NCBI GenBank assembly: GCA_029747015.1
Contig: JAKOGI010000023.1
Span: 798,501 to 862,500, forward strand
Reading direction: 5' to 3'
DNA from: Carnegiea gigantea
Taxonomy: Eukaryota > Streptophyta > Magnoliopsida > Caryophyllales > Cactaceae
Length of the DNA stretch: 64,000 nucleotides
Positions within the stretch are counted from its first letter, which is position 1; every line of letters starts with the position of its first letter. Made by a program: the position numbers and the translations under genes. The notes under the pieces are model-generated. The model saw only the letters and a list, made by a program, of their open reading frames with translations. It did no database searches and was not told the origin of the DNA. Positions 36,556 through 48,623 of this stretch are shown one piece after another.

Positions 36556-37341
36556 GGCCCTGTTCTTTTTGTAGGTATATTGCAGGTGTAAAATGGGTGA
36601 AAGTGGAAAGGAGTGGGAAGAAATGAGTAGGAGTGGGTATAAGTGGAAAGAAGTGGGTATGAGTGGATAGGAGTGGTTTGTTAGATATGGAAGTGGGAAG
36701 GAAAGAGTGGGTAGGGTATTGATATTACTAATAACAATTATTATGAATGAATATTAATAATTACTATTATTATTACTGTAAATAATAATAATGAATATTA
36801 ATATTTATATTAATAAAAATAATTGATTACTAATATTAATAATAATTAAGCATAATAAATTTAATAATTAATCATATTAAGAATAGTAATTACTATTATA
36901 ACTATTATGAATAATAACAACAAATATTAATACTTATTAATTAACAATTAGTTAATTAAATAATCATAATAATAATTATTACAAAAATAATTACTATTAT
37001 TCATTTTAACAATTAATAATAATTAATAATAATAATTAATAAGTTATTATTATAATAAAAATTATTAATTAAAAATAAAAATAATAATGAATAATTAATG
37101 ATAATTGTAATTCATATTAATAATAATAATTAATAATAGTAATTATGATAATTCTATTTAATGTCAACAATAATTACAATAATTATTAATATTAAAATTA
37201 ATAAAAATAATTTACAATATTAATATTAAGAGTAGGAGTAATTATTATTATTAATTATTCTTATTAATAATAATTATTGTAACTATACTTATTGTAATGA
37301 TTATCATGATGATGATGACGATGATGATGATGATGATGATG

Positions 37342-37373
<32 letters not shown>

Positions 37374-38736
37374 ATATTCATAATAAGTACAACAATAATT
37401 ACAATTAATATTAATTATTATCATTTCTTTTGATAACAACAACAATAATTAATATTAATAGCAATAGTAATATAAATTACTAATCACTAATGTCAATAAT
37501 AATTATTATTAATAAACGTGATAATTTAAAATATTATGAAGAATAATAAAAATTCTGATTAACATGAATGATAATAATTAATATTAACAATCATTAATAT
37601 TGATAATTATTAGTTAAAACATTATTAATTAATATTAATAAATAATAATAATTACTACGAATATTAAAATAATTATTATTAATCTTACTATTAATTATTA
37701 ATAATTTTTATCATAATATCAACTACAAACTAATAACAAAAAATAGTTAGTCATTAATAATAATGACAACAATTACAATAATAATTACAACTAATAATCA
37801 TTGTCATTATAATTGTTAACATTAATAATAATAATCATTAATGTTAAAATTAATATTAATGGCAGTAAGAATTGTATTATAATTATAATTATTCTAATAA
37901 TTATCGTTATTAATGAATTTGGTAATAGTCACAATAATAATTATTAATATTAACATTGATAATTATGAATAATTACTTATATTAATCAATAAAAAATAAT
38001 AAAACATAATAACTAGTAATCTTATTAATAATTAGTAATAATAAAAATAATAATTAACAATATTAAGAAGAATAATAAAAATATTTATTAATATTAATAA
38101 TAATAATAATTAATATTAATAATAATTAACATTAATATTTATTATTTAAGAATAATCAATAATTAACATCAATCATTATTATAGCAATAATTATTAATTA
38201 ATAATACATTTAATAATTAATAATTAATATTAATAATTAACAATAATAATTATAATAATTATTCCAATTAATAATAATAATCATCATAATAGATTTTTAA
38301 TACTAAATTAAAAGAAATATTAATAGTAATAATTATTATTATCAATATTAATAATCATAATTATTATAATTATAATTACCGTAATAATAATAATTTTTAT
38401 TGTTAATACTAGTAATAATTATTAATAATTGTTATTTAATAATTATGAATAATAAAAATAATTAATCATAATAATAATGATTAATCATAATAATTAATTA
38501 TAAAAACTAATTAACAATAAAGATAATAATTAATCATAATAATAATTAATATTAATAATCAATAATAATAATTCCAACGATAATAGTTGTTAATGTTAAT
38601 AATAAAAATCATGATAAAAATAGGTGGAACTTGGTAGGAGTGGAAAGGAATGACATTTATTTTAAGGAGTGTGTAGGAGTGGGAAAGAGTAGGAAGGAGT
38701 GGGGTAAGTTGATTTATCCACAAAAAGAACAAGGCC
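36556..38736. mobile_element. TIR element (PIF/Harbinger-like MITE family) swollen by AAT-rich DNA
   Basis: The left end reads GGCCCTGTTCTTTTTGT and the right end is the inverted copy of GGCCTTGTTCTTTTTGT. Flanks are TGA and TAA, compatible with a mutated 3-bp TAA duplication as made by PIF/Harbinger elements. Subterminal zones (36,590-36,720 and 38,625-38,705) are imperfect repeats of GGAGTGGG/AAGTGG in the same orientation at both ends. Between them lie about 1.9 kb of AAT/ATT-rich DNA. There is no coding sequence. Elements at 47,531 and 59,455 have closely related termini. Confidence 0.75.
36720..38615. repeat. 1.9-kb AAT/ATT imperfect trinucleotide domain
   Basis: Almost only A and T in blocks of TAATAATAATTATT type, with a purer (ATG)n/(ATT)n core at about 37,308-37,371. 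An Ile-rich minus-strand frame here (37,251-37,445) is a translation of the repeat. Confidence 0.95.
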
Positions 38737-38904
38737 TAACTTGAGCGTCATGGCTCAATCTCTGAATAGACACTAAAATTTTGTGTTGTTTTGCAGGAGT
38801 TAGCATATTGTAGACCTTTGGATCAATGGATCTCAATACTCTTCACCCATTTAATGAGTTCCCTGTTGGATCTATCTTAAACATTTAGTTTAAACGAATT
38901 TACA

Positions 38905-39010
38905 CTATAGAGATCATACTATTACTCTGTATATTCATAAATATGGATGGATTAGCAATAGATACTATTACTCTATATATTCATAAATTTGGATGGATTA
39001 GCAATAGATG
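38905..39010. repeat. Tandem duplication, about 46-48 bp unit, two copies
   Basis: ATGGATGGATTAGCAATAGA and the preceding ACTATTACTCT(G/A)TATATTC are repeated once with few changes (about 38,915-38,962 and 38,963-39,010). Confidence 0.8.
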
Positions 39011-39204
39011 GAAGGTCCATGCTAGACAAGTAGGAAGTAGTTGGTTAAATGTTTCGGTAGATAAGCCACGTGAATACTTGTTTGGTGTGCCTGCTTCCAA
39101 AGTCCGCGACTCACATGGAGATTATATGTTTACTGACTTCAAATATTTGTAACTTCGGTGAAAGTTCGTTTCTAATGTCAACGTCATGGCTCCATGAACA
39201 AAAA

Positions 39205-39390
39205 ACCATCAAAGTTTGATATAATAATTTCAGAGATCCACTTTTTTCAATAAATATTTTTGGGACTATTAAGGTTTGAGTAATTATTTTGGGGTAATTT
39301 CTGATGGAAAACTTGCTTTCCTTGGGTTGAGAGACGATGTGGCGCATGAAGTGACAGAAATGCCCTTCATTTTTCTTGTGAATGATGATG
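39205..39390 (+). repeat. Left terminal inverted repeat
   Basis: Inverted copy of 41,145-41,325, including CATGAAGTGACAGAAATGCC matching the reverse complement of the stretch near 41,160-41,185. Confidence 0.75.
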
Positions 39391-40029
39391 TGGCAGCAAC
39401 AACAACATCACTAATAATAATAATAACAATAATAATAAGCTTATAAATAATAACAATAATAACAATAATAACAATAACAAAATTGTATATATGCATGCGT
39501 AGAATTTTATATATTTATATTTTGTAACTCAATAATAATAATTAATAATAATAACAATAACAACAAAATTATATATGTGTGTGTACAATTTTATATATTT
39601 ATACTTTGTATCTCATAAATAATAATAATAATAATAAATAAATAATAATAACGACTATATATATAGACACACACACATACACGCTCATTATTATTTATGT
39701 ATTTATTTCTTATTATTATCATCACATTATTATTTATTTATTTATTTATTATAATTATCATCATCATCATCATTATCATCATCATCTCCTTCTTCTTCAT
39801 CCATCTTCGGCATCATCTTCATCCACTGAATCCACCTAACCCCTCCCGGCATCGCACACAACCACCACCACCACCACGGCAGCCACACCACTGAACTCAA
39901 CGACGCCCACCACTACCCTCCTCAGCTCTCTTCCGCTGCGCTTGGCCACCTCCTCCCTTCTCCTCTACCTCCAAACTCCACACCTAACTCCAACCAAGTG
40001 AACCAAACCTAGGCCCAATTGGAACCCTC

Positions 40030-40471
40030 CTTCCCCACCCAGATGCAAGTGTTTAAGAATAATCTCAACCAAAACCTTAACCTGATGGTTGAAGGCCTAG
40101 GAGTAGATTTAGACTCTAACACGCCCTCATGTGAATGTTCTTTGGATTTGAAGCGTGGTTGTTGTAAAAGGCTCCCACTACCATACGCAATAAAACAATA
40201 TGGGGCTGCTGAGATTTAATTTGAACTTGAGACCTTTCAGCCAAAAAGGCTTTGACACCATATTAGACTTTTTATATAAATTGGGTCATAAACAAAGAGT
40301 CATACATATAAGCTCTAATGAAGTTTCAATCCAAAACAAATTGGCAATGGGCAGAGTAACTTAAAAGGTTATATATATGCTCAAACCCTTTAATTTTATT
40401 AATGTGGAACAATATTTACTTTTATATTCTTTATTTTTATCAATATGAAACAACACCTACTTTTATACTCC
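40030..40471 (-). mobile_element. TRIM-like LTR element fragment
   Basis: On minus, sequence from 40,471 opens TGTTGGAGTATAAAAGTAGG, runs about 210 bp, ends TCTAATA and is followed by TGGTGTCAAAGC (about 40,246-40,257), a tRNA-Met primer site with two changes. Next come non-coding CTGAAAGGTCTCAAG and CTCAGCAGCCCC. This is the layout of a short LTR, primer site and TRIM interior. A second complete LTR was not found; 40,030-40,130 may be its remnant. Confidence 0.5.
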
Positions 40472-41085
40472 AACAGTAGGTCCAGACTCATACAAACTTG
40501 GTCGCGGCTAGCTTTGGTGGTGGGAAGTGGGGGTGTTAGGTAGCCTGCTCAGACCCAGGGTATCCTGTTGTAGGACTTCCTCAGCAATAGGGGAGTGCCT
40601 CGTAGAAAGGGATGATTTGGGATGGTTTAGATGGAATTTGGAGACAAAACTGGTCGATTGTTTGCCAGAAAAATCTAGGGAAAGACAGGATTTTTAGGGG
40701 ATAGGAAGAAGAGAGATAAGTTGGGAGCTTTGGAAACATAATTGGGTTTAGTGTAGCAAAGACTCGTGGGAGGTGAGTCGATGATTAGGGAGGGCAGGTG
40801 CTGTGAGTGTGAGCAGAAGGGTAACTTATATGATGGCTTGGTGGGATTCTGTAGCGACGGTTGTCATTGAGCAGTGAGATAGGCGGGTGGTTGAGGTGGT
40901 GCTAGTCGTTGCTATATATGGCATTAAGAGGCGGAGCAGAAGGGGGAAGCAGAGAGGGGTGATGGTCAGCAAGGTTGGGAACGCCGATGGCTGCTAGCGT
41001 GTGTGCCGTCGTGGTGGGTGTACCTGGTGTTGGGAGGAGGTGGATGGATTTGGCAGTGGTGGTGCTGGATAGATGATCAAGATGA

Positions 41086-41087
41086 TC

Positions 41088-41131
<44 letters not shown>
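41086..41131. repeat. (AAT)n microsatellite
   Basis: About 15 perfect ATA/AAT units inside the right arm of the foldback element, with counterparts at 39,415-39,480 and 39,535-39,645. Confidence 0.9.
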
Positions 41132-41144
41132 TTATTGTTATTAT

Positions 41145-41325
41145 TATTTTGCAATCACATCATGGACATTTGTGTCATTTTATGTATCATGTTATTTTTC
41201 AGCTTGAAAATGCAAATTTTGTGTCGAAAATGATCCTATAAAATAATTACTCAAACTTGAATAGTCACAAAAATATTTATCCAAAAACATAGGACTCTAA
41301 AATTATCATATTAAACTTCAACCGA
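41145..41325 (-). repeat. Right terminal inverted repeat
   Basis: Inverted copy of 39,205-39,390; the arms differ by scattered substitutions. Confidence 0.75.
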
Positions 41326-41639
41326 CTGTTTTGTAAATTTTTTTAGTTTACCTAACTATGCATAACATACTGGCAATTTAATTCATTTAATAAGCTTAGA
41401 TAACCCGAAGCTTCTGCAATTTGCAATACAGCAGGAACAACTGGTGACGGGGCCCCTCAGCTATGCCACTACATGTCTAAATGTTCATCGGGGCCCCCGG
41501 GGGGTGGGGTTGGCTTTCCAGCTAATTTTTTTAATTTCATATTTCTCTCAAGCCAGATAAATTTCAGGCAGTATGTTCGGTAGAAATTATTGGACACTAA
41601 AATTAGGTTCTTCCATAAAATTCGATTTAGACTATATAC

Positions 41640-41810
41640 GCCAGTAGCATTTGGGAGCACTTAAAATGGAAGTGGTTGTGAACGATTTGATTAGTAATTA
41701 GCAGTTCCGAGTTGCTGTAAACAGTAGAGAGCTGTTGGGAGCAATTGAGAATAGTCATGAGCAGTTGGAGACCAATTGGGAGCATTAGGAGCATTTTATA
41801 GTTATCTACG
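41640..41810 (+). repeat. Degenerate 10-bp minisatellite (GAGCAGTTGG type)
   Basis: Units such as GAGCTGTTGG, GAGCAATTGA, GAGCAGTTGG and GAGCATTAGG follow one another. The same motif occurs at 44,400-44,515 and 56,885-56,995. Confidence 0.65.
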
Positions 41811-41984
41811 TTGATCTTTTTGTGCAATCACTTTATTTATTTTTTGACACTACTATGTAGTAGATCCAGATATATGCAACGGGAAGGGTTCAACTACTTT
41901 TAAACATGCATTTATGCAGAATTTGTGAGCATTTAGGATTTTTTAGGAGCATCGAACCTATGATTTTAGGAGAGTGATGTCTAG

Positions 41985-42290
41985 ACCTAGCAAATGAGTC
42001 ATCGAATCGGGTACAGGTCGGGTTTTGGTTCGGTTCGGGTCGGGTTCGAGTTAAGTTTGAGTTTGGATCACTTTCAGGCCAACCATGTTTGGGTCGAGTG
42101 CGGGTTCGGTTCGGGTGAAGTTTGGGTCGGGTCTGTTTCGGGTTGTCTACGGTAGCCCAACTCGGATCGGGTGTGGGTCGAGCCTAATTTGGGTGGGGTG
42201 GAATTCGGTTCAATGTTCGGGAGAATATCGGGTCGGTTGTAAATCGGGCCAGGTACAAATTAAATCGGATTAATTTCGGGTCAGTGTATA
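41985..42290 (+). repeat. CGGGTT tract, best preserved copy
   Basis: Repeats of TTCGGGTCGGG, GGTTCGGTTCGGGT and TTTGGGTCGGG dominate for about 300 bases, less degenerate than the other tracts. Confidence 0.8.
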
Positions 42291-42448
42291 TTTTCAATGT
42301 ATTCATTTTTACTCTTTAATTATATTTGAAAGGTAAAACTCATTTAAGTAGACAAGCACATTTATTTTATACTTTTCTTTTAATTCATACATTAACCATT
42401 ATAAGTCTATGTTTTATATTTAAAACACTTCTTTTTACTTGTATAGTA

Positions 42449-42485
42449 TACACACACACACACAGATATATATATATATATATAT
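42449..42485. repeat. (CA)n-(TA)n microsatellite at the left edge of duplication copy 1
   Basis: CACACACACACACA then GATATATATATATATATATA. Homology with copy 2 starts immediately after, at TGTTCAAGTAAAATC. Confidence 0.9.
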
Positions 42486-43664
42486 GTTCAAGTAAAATCC
42501 AAAGGAACTTTTGTAATGGAAATTTTCAGGGCTTAGTTATAAATTTACTATAAAAGTTAGAAAGATACAAATACAACCCATGCATGGCATTTATCATATG
42601 CGCCATACAATTAACCAAAGAATTATGGGCTGTTAAGCCAAGTTTTAAGTATCTCAACTGAGGTCATGCTATGACAAAATCAGTGAACCAACGTAATATC
42701 AACCATGAGTCAATTGTCTCATTTGTAAGACTCAATGTCAAAATTACCTTGAAAAATGACCAAAAAAAGAAAGGAATAATAAATTTTTTATTTTGACTCG
42801 GGTGTTGGTTCATAACTTCACTTTTTTCATATTTGCAGTTGGTAAATAAAAATAATTTGGTTCAAGTCAACATTTTCAATAATTGATTCAATTTTTTTTG
42901 ATAGCTCGCCAAATGATCATACATCAAGATCCATAGATTTGTCTTTGTGAGATTAGCAACTTGATCTATATGTGTCCAATGACTCAAAAGTCAAAAGCAA
43001 CTATAATATATGAGCATGTGTCAATTAGTATTATGCCATTACATTTATGCGATTGTGAATATTTGTTGTCGAAACTATAGACTTGGAATTTAATTGCCTG
43101 AAATTCAAATGAGTCACATTATGATGAGTTCATATGCAAATATTTATTCTTGAATATGATTATGTAGAGTTTGACATGTTATGAAGATGAATTAGGATTG
43201 TAGATCAGTTGTACAATAGTTTTTATGGTAGTCACAGAATGATAATATGAACACTAGCATGTATTAAGTCATTAAGTGAATTAAATAGTCAAATAGGATT
43301 GCTAGATCTTAATAAGTTTAGTAATTTATTAATTATACTTATCTTTTCTTAATTCTTATTTTGACAAAATATTTTTTTCTCTTATATTTTTACTACATGT
43401 CTATCAAATTAAAAATTTAAAAATATTAACTATTTTATTTTTTCCTTTTAAATTTTCCATTGATTTCATTTATGAAATTTCCCTCCTAAGTTATTCTGCT
43501 TTTCTCTCCTAAGCTCAACTAATTGAATTTAAAAAATTTCGAATCTCTCCCCCCTAAGAGTCTAAAACCCAAAAAAAAGGCACTACTAATAGTAATTTTA
43601 GATTAACAAAAAAGACCTAAAACTGAAAATCTCCCTTACACTCAGTTACTCACTTGATCTGGGT

Positions 43665-44010
43665 TATATTCGGGTCGCGTATACTCAGGTTCAGGTTTTG
43701 TTCGGGTACAATTGAGTCGGGTAAGAATTAGATCGGTTTTAAATTGGGACGGCTCGGTTCGGGTTCGAATTGTTCACATTCGGTTCACTTTAGGATCGGG
43801 TCACTATGGATGGATTTGAATTGGGTTGGATCGTTATGGGTCTAGGTCATTTCAGTTCATGCTAGATTTTGGGTTGCGTTCGGTTATGGGTCGGATTAAT
43901 TCGGGTGTTCGGTTCCAAATCAGTTCATTCCATTTCGGATGCCGATTCGTGTATGGGTCCGAGTTGTTCAGTTTGGGTTTCGGGTCTTGGGTTAGTTTTG
44001 CCAGGTCTAG
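43665..44010 (+). repeat. CGGGTT tract within duplication copy 1
   Basis: Imperfect TTCGGGTC, GGTTCGGGTT and GGATCGGGTC repeats, paralogous to 56,160-56,515. Confidence 0.75.
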
Positions 44011-44395
44011 TGTTGTCATAATTTCCTACACAAAAAAATTAAGGGTAGTTGTTTATGGGTTGCCTCTAATTTGAGCTCGATAGAAATCTAGGGTTTTTAT
44101 TGTGAATTACAAGTTTGCCCATATTATTATTTTGTTTTTCTTGCTAGACAACACATGCATGTTTTTTTAGTCAAGGCTAAAATCGTCCTCGTAACATTGT
44201 ATTCAAATATTTTAGTCGGTTATTCATCTGCTTCAGGTAATTCTTAGGCCGATAATCAAATAACAATTCTCGAAATATTGAAGAGCATAAACATCAATCT
44301 ATCATGTTTCAATGACTGTTCACACTCAGATATGAAAAATTCATTTATGGCGTTAAAATAATCCACCAACATATGAGTAGCACTTGCAAGATACC

Positions 44396-44515
44396 AGAAG
44401 TAGTTGTGAGCGGTTGGAAGCCGTTGGGAGCGCTTGAAAGCAGTTGAAAACAATTGAGAGTAGTTGAGGATAGCAGTTAGCGTTTGGAAGAGGTTGAAAA
44501 TAATTCAAGTTGTCC
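44396..44515 (+). repeat. Degenerate 10-bp minisatellite (GAGCGGTTGG type)
   Basis: GAGCGGTTGG, AAGCCGTTGG, GAGCGCTTGA, AAGCAGTTGA and similar units in a row, inherited with the duplication (56,885-56,995). Confidence 0.7.
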
Positions 44516-44549
44516 AAGTGTTGAAACGAAGCCTATAAAACAAATAGGA

Positions 44550-44876
44550 ATGAAAATGATTTTTTCCCTAGAATGAAGGAAAATATTTTCACTTTGAATA
44601 GAGCGTAAGTTGATTTTATATTTCTTAGACTCTCACATGGTCTCACACTTTTTTTGTTCTATGTCTATTTCCTCGACATATGGTTTGAAAATTAAGGAAA
44701 ATTATTTTTATCTTTTTCGTTTATTATTTGCTTATCAAACTCATTATCCAGAAAGTTCATTCTTCCTTTAACCAGGCAATTGAAAATATGAGCAGAAAAT
44801 TATTTTACATGAAAAACAATTTTACATGGAAAATCATTTTTTAGGAAAATGGTTTTCAACACTGCCAAGCACACCA
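44550..44876. mobile_element. PIF/Harbinger-type MITE, left end deleted
   Basis: Corresponds to the right ~320 bp of the complete MITE at 57,237-57,657 and ends CCAAGCACACCA followed by TTA. The left TIR and its flank are missing in this copy. Confidence 0.75.
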
Positions 44877-45110
44877 TTAAAGTGAAATCATCAGCATAAT
44901 TTCTATGGTTTTGCCAAGAATATTATATGAGCATAGTTCATTCATTCCATAAGCAATGAAATCTTAGAGTTGTAAACTCCTCACTGATACAAAAGCCCGC
45001 AAATTTCTTTCCACATTGCATTGTTACTTTTTCTTAGCATGGGCCAGAATTTCTTCTCTCATATTTTTTTTTTTTTTTTTTTGGTGTTAACAATCAGACA
45101 ATATCCTTCC

Positions 45111-45797
45111 CCATGTGTTGTGACTAGGGCTTAAACTTTGGAAGATGCCCCTCCAGCCCAAAAAGAGAATCATTTCCCAAAGAGAAGGACCAACTGGATA
45201 AAATATAACTTCTTTTTTTTTAATCGGTAAGCTCGCCACTTGATGAGCTCATCTCTTATGAGAATACTTTAATAGGGAAGGTATAAAACATGCCACAGGT
45301 GCAGTGAAAAAATATGAATCCCACATCTACGGTGAGATCTGGAGCCTCGCCTCCATGTGGAGTGCAAGAAAAATACCACTGGACCACTTTCTTGTACCAA
45401 TCATGCAAACATTACGACTAATACAAGAAGTTCTCAAGAGATTTTCTGATACGACGCATATAAAAGTTGGACAAAATCCAACATTTTTGTTTATCTTATA
45501 ATAAAGTTTAAGTGACATTGTTTCACCAAAACCCTCATCCCAATTAATTAAATATGAATAGGCTAAACACGGACAGTCTCCAGAAAGAATTAGTGGTTCA
45601 CAATGCTTGATGGCTTTTAATTTTGACAATGTGTTCAAATATGTATTTTGTCGTCCCTTTTTGGTGCGGGGGGCCGCTGGGGTGCCATGGGTAGATAGAA
45701 TTGATTAGCATATACCCTTTTCATTTAATTATTTATCCTACATTTAAGCAGTAGTGCATATCCTGGTGCTTCCATCCTCATCTCAGACAGTATTATC

Positions 45798-45873
<76 letters not shown>

Positions 45874-45960
45874 GATGTGGAAAGCCATGTTTGGGTCTTT
45901 GTAAAGCAACTAATGTCCAAAGTTTGAGTAGATTTCTCTCAAAAACTTCTTTTACTGGAA
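45111..45960. other. Segment present in duplication copy 1 only
   Basis: In copy 2 the flanks are joined at about 57,893 (CCTTCCCCA directly followed by AAGATTGAAAAATAAG). The segment holds a (GT)n-(TA)n microsatellite and no recognisable gene. A deletion in copy 2 is simpler than an insertion here, because no target duplication or terminal repeat bounds the segment. Confidence 0.7.
45806..45872. repeat. (GT)n-(TA)n microsatellite
   Basis: About 24 GT units with two interruptions, followed by about nine TA units. Frames reading Val-Cys or Thr-His repeats here are artefacts. Confidence 0.95.
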
Positions 45961-47530
45961 AATTGAAAAATAAGAAGGGAGAGAAAATGAACAGCACGTC
46001 ATCAATTACTACCGCACCAACCGCCAAGACGTATGTTTCATTCCTCCCCCCTAAGCATCTGCTAATAACTCTTCTGATTTATTGCCCTGGTTGTTCTTTC
46101 CATATTACTTTGCCCAACACATGTTAAAATATTTGTATTAAATCTTTGTTTTTGTTTTTTTTCTAAAGACAGCAAGTGGGCTACCTAGTCATGTTTAGCG
46201 ACACAGGAAGAATTTGTTTGGAAAATAGAGGGGATCGAAATGGAAGTTAATATAGTGGGGAACAAGGCCAATAACCTTTACTTTATTTGGATTTGTAAAT
46301 GAAGAGATTAAATGAAAAGAGGGTTAACTCACTAAAAATCTTCTACTCCCCCACCCCAATTTGTGAGCAGGGGGAGAAAAATCCAGGTAATAGGGGTGAA
46401 GGGTTTGAAGTATTTCCTTCTCTGCCTCTTAATCTTCTTAAGCACGGTAAATTGAATTAATTAATCTCTATTTCCCTCCCTTCCTTCTTACTACCCCCGA
46501 CACAATAGGGGGGTAGGTGCAAAACGGAGGTCATGATGAGATACTAGGCTAAATACTGTTCTCTCAACAATTTCCCTCATGCAGAAATCATTGTTATTAG
46601 GGGCTAAAGCCTAGTGATCTCGATAGATTGAAATGATCGCCAACTGAGTTGTGTCCTATATGCCTGAAGGCTTAGCTAATAAAATTCTCACGCTGTGTGT
46701 GCAAAATTTACATTCAAAACTCATTTTCATGACAGAAATTTGTTAAAGTATACTAGACCCCCCAAAAAAAAAAATTGTATTCCATTAAAGTATGTTTTCT
46801 GAAAAAGCTTTTGTAGGCCACTTACCAAATGATTAGTCCCTCTAATTAGAAAGTAAAAATTTATATATATTCATTCTTTCGTTCTCATCAACGTGAGACT
46901 ACACAGGGTAGTATTGTGTTTGGCCAAAACCAAAATGGATCTCAGTTTTGTAGTGCAGGCATTAAGGTGTGTCTTTCAATGCCAAATGCAATATTGCGTT
47001 AAATTTTTATGGCTACTAATAATAGAAAAGGTATAAAAGATATTCCTTTAATTATTTATGATCCGTAACAATAGATAAAGCACTAAGTTTCGGAGAAATA
47101 CTAAAATTTATTTATAAACTTACCACAATAAAATAATTTTTTATTGAGCTTGTTTGCTGTTTTATTAATATTAATCTATTATTTAGACAGTAACTTTTTC
47201 ACAACTCCTTCAAATTTTAAGTTTGCAACTTGCGTCATCAGTGATGGACCCATAAATTTTGCATATGGATGTCAAATTTTAAATTTTACTACATTTAACT
47301 GGCATCAATTATTTTCATGGGTGTCTTTCGACAAAAGTTTATATGCTTGTATAGAATTCTCTTATAAACATTTTACTGATTTTTATATAGAATTTTTTTA
47401 AAAAAAAAATTCAGCAATGGGACACTAAGATACCCTGGCAATAATGTGGATAATTATTGTCAACGATAATGAGATTAACACGTACGTTGTTCAGAACCCA
47501 AGGTCTATATAATGTGTTTTTGAGAACTAA

Positions 47531-48623
47531 GGCCCTATTCTTTTTGCATTTGGAAGGAGTTAGCTAATAGCTTATAGACAGTTTCTTATATCTCTTTATA
47601 CCTCCTTACATCCTTAACATAATCCTTCCAACTTCTTACATTTTCCAATATATCTTATATCTTCTTACATCTCCTTGCTTCCGCTTACATCTTCTTACAT
47701 CCTATATAGATGTTCGTATATCATTCATTTATTTTTGTTCTAGTAATTATAGCAATATGTATATATTTTTTTATTATACTACTAATCTACAGAATTTGTG
47801 AATATGTTATGAACACAACATTTTTATGAACATAAAAACAGAATTTAATGACGTAAATTATGTTTGAGTTTCGATATGAACAATATATGTTATTATACAT
47901 GAAATAAGTGAACATGCTTTTAAAATTATAATACAAAGCTTTATAAAATCCCTTGCTAATAATGTATTGATTAGACATTTACATTTAGAATTGTTTACTT
48001 AAAATAGGATTTTATTTTAAGAGTTGTATTCAATTTTGTGACAAAATTTTGTTTTTTTTTTTGGGTTATGCTTTGCTTATTGAAAGATCAAACTAATGTA
48101 GATATCAGAAATCACCTCAAGTCCAGGAAACTTTGATTGAAAAAATTTGTGAGGCTTAATATATTTTATTGTTGTTTAATTTACTTGGTTAAAGATTTAT
48201 TTTCAATAAGTATATTATTTTAATGTTGTTGTTTCTCATCCAAAACATTCTTTGTAAAAGAAAGAAATTTTGTTTCAATAATATTAAGAAATATTTTGTT
48301 TACTGATGGTATCAAATTTATTTCATAAATATGACTCATATATCACACGTTATTTCACAAATCATATATTAAACACCAATAATATGCATACATATCTACA
48401 AGTTGCATTATACAACTCTTCAATAATTCAACAACTCCTTATATCTATCCTTATAACTCATTACAGCTGCTTAAAGCTTCTTATATCTTCTTACAGCTCC
48501 TTATATCTTCTTACATCTCCTTACATTTTCTTACATCTCCTTGCAACTTCTTACAGTTTTCTACTGCTCCTTACCGTTTCTTACAGCTTATAACTGTATC
48601 TTATCGTAAAAAAGAATAGGCCC
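47531..48623. mobile_element. PIF/Harbinger-like MITE, 1.1 kb, duplication copy 1
   Basis: Ends GGCCCTATTCTTTTTGC and the inverted GGGCCTATTCTTTTTT, flanked by perfect TAA duplications (47,528-47,530 and 48,624-48,626). Subterminal arrays of CTTACATCTTCTTACATCTC type lie at both ends in the same orientation. Non-coding. Confidence 0.8.

Larger units (their letters stand above)
39198..41332. mobile_element. Long-TIR foldback or MULE-like non-autonomous element
   Basis: About 39,205-39,390 is an inverted copy of 41,145-41,325. For instance AGTTTGAGTAATTATTTT on one arm corresponds to the reverse complement of AAAATAATTACTCAAACTT on the other. Further in, the arms share AAT repeats and a GC-rich CCACC/CATCC-rich segment (about 39,780-39,960 against about 40,925-41,085, inverted). 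TIRs near 200 bp, with partial inversion extending to about 700 bp, fit a foldback or Mutator-like non-autonomous element. No transposase is present. Target duplications were not identified. A TRIM-like LTR lies in the loop. Confidence 0.65.

Noticed and set aside
37251..37445. 64-codon frame rich in Ile
   Set aside because: Pure translation of the ATT/ATG trinucleotide repeat; no codon structure beyond the repeat.
41003..41233. 76-codon frame with an Asn run
   Set aside because: The Asn run is the (AAT)n microsatellite in the foldback arm.
45797..46127. Frames with Val-Cys or Thr-His runs on both strands
   Set aside because: They read through the (GT)n-(TA)n microsatellite.
47600..48600. 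Possible CRISPR-like array (CTTACATCTC repeats)
   Set aside because: Units are about 10 bp without unique spacers, lie inside a MITE, and the genome is a plant.
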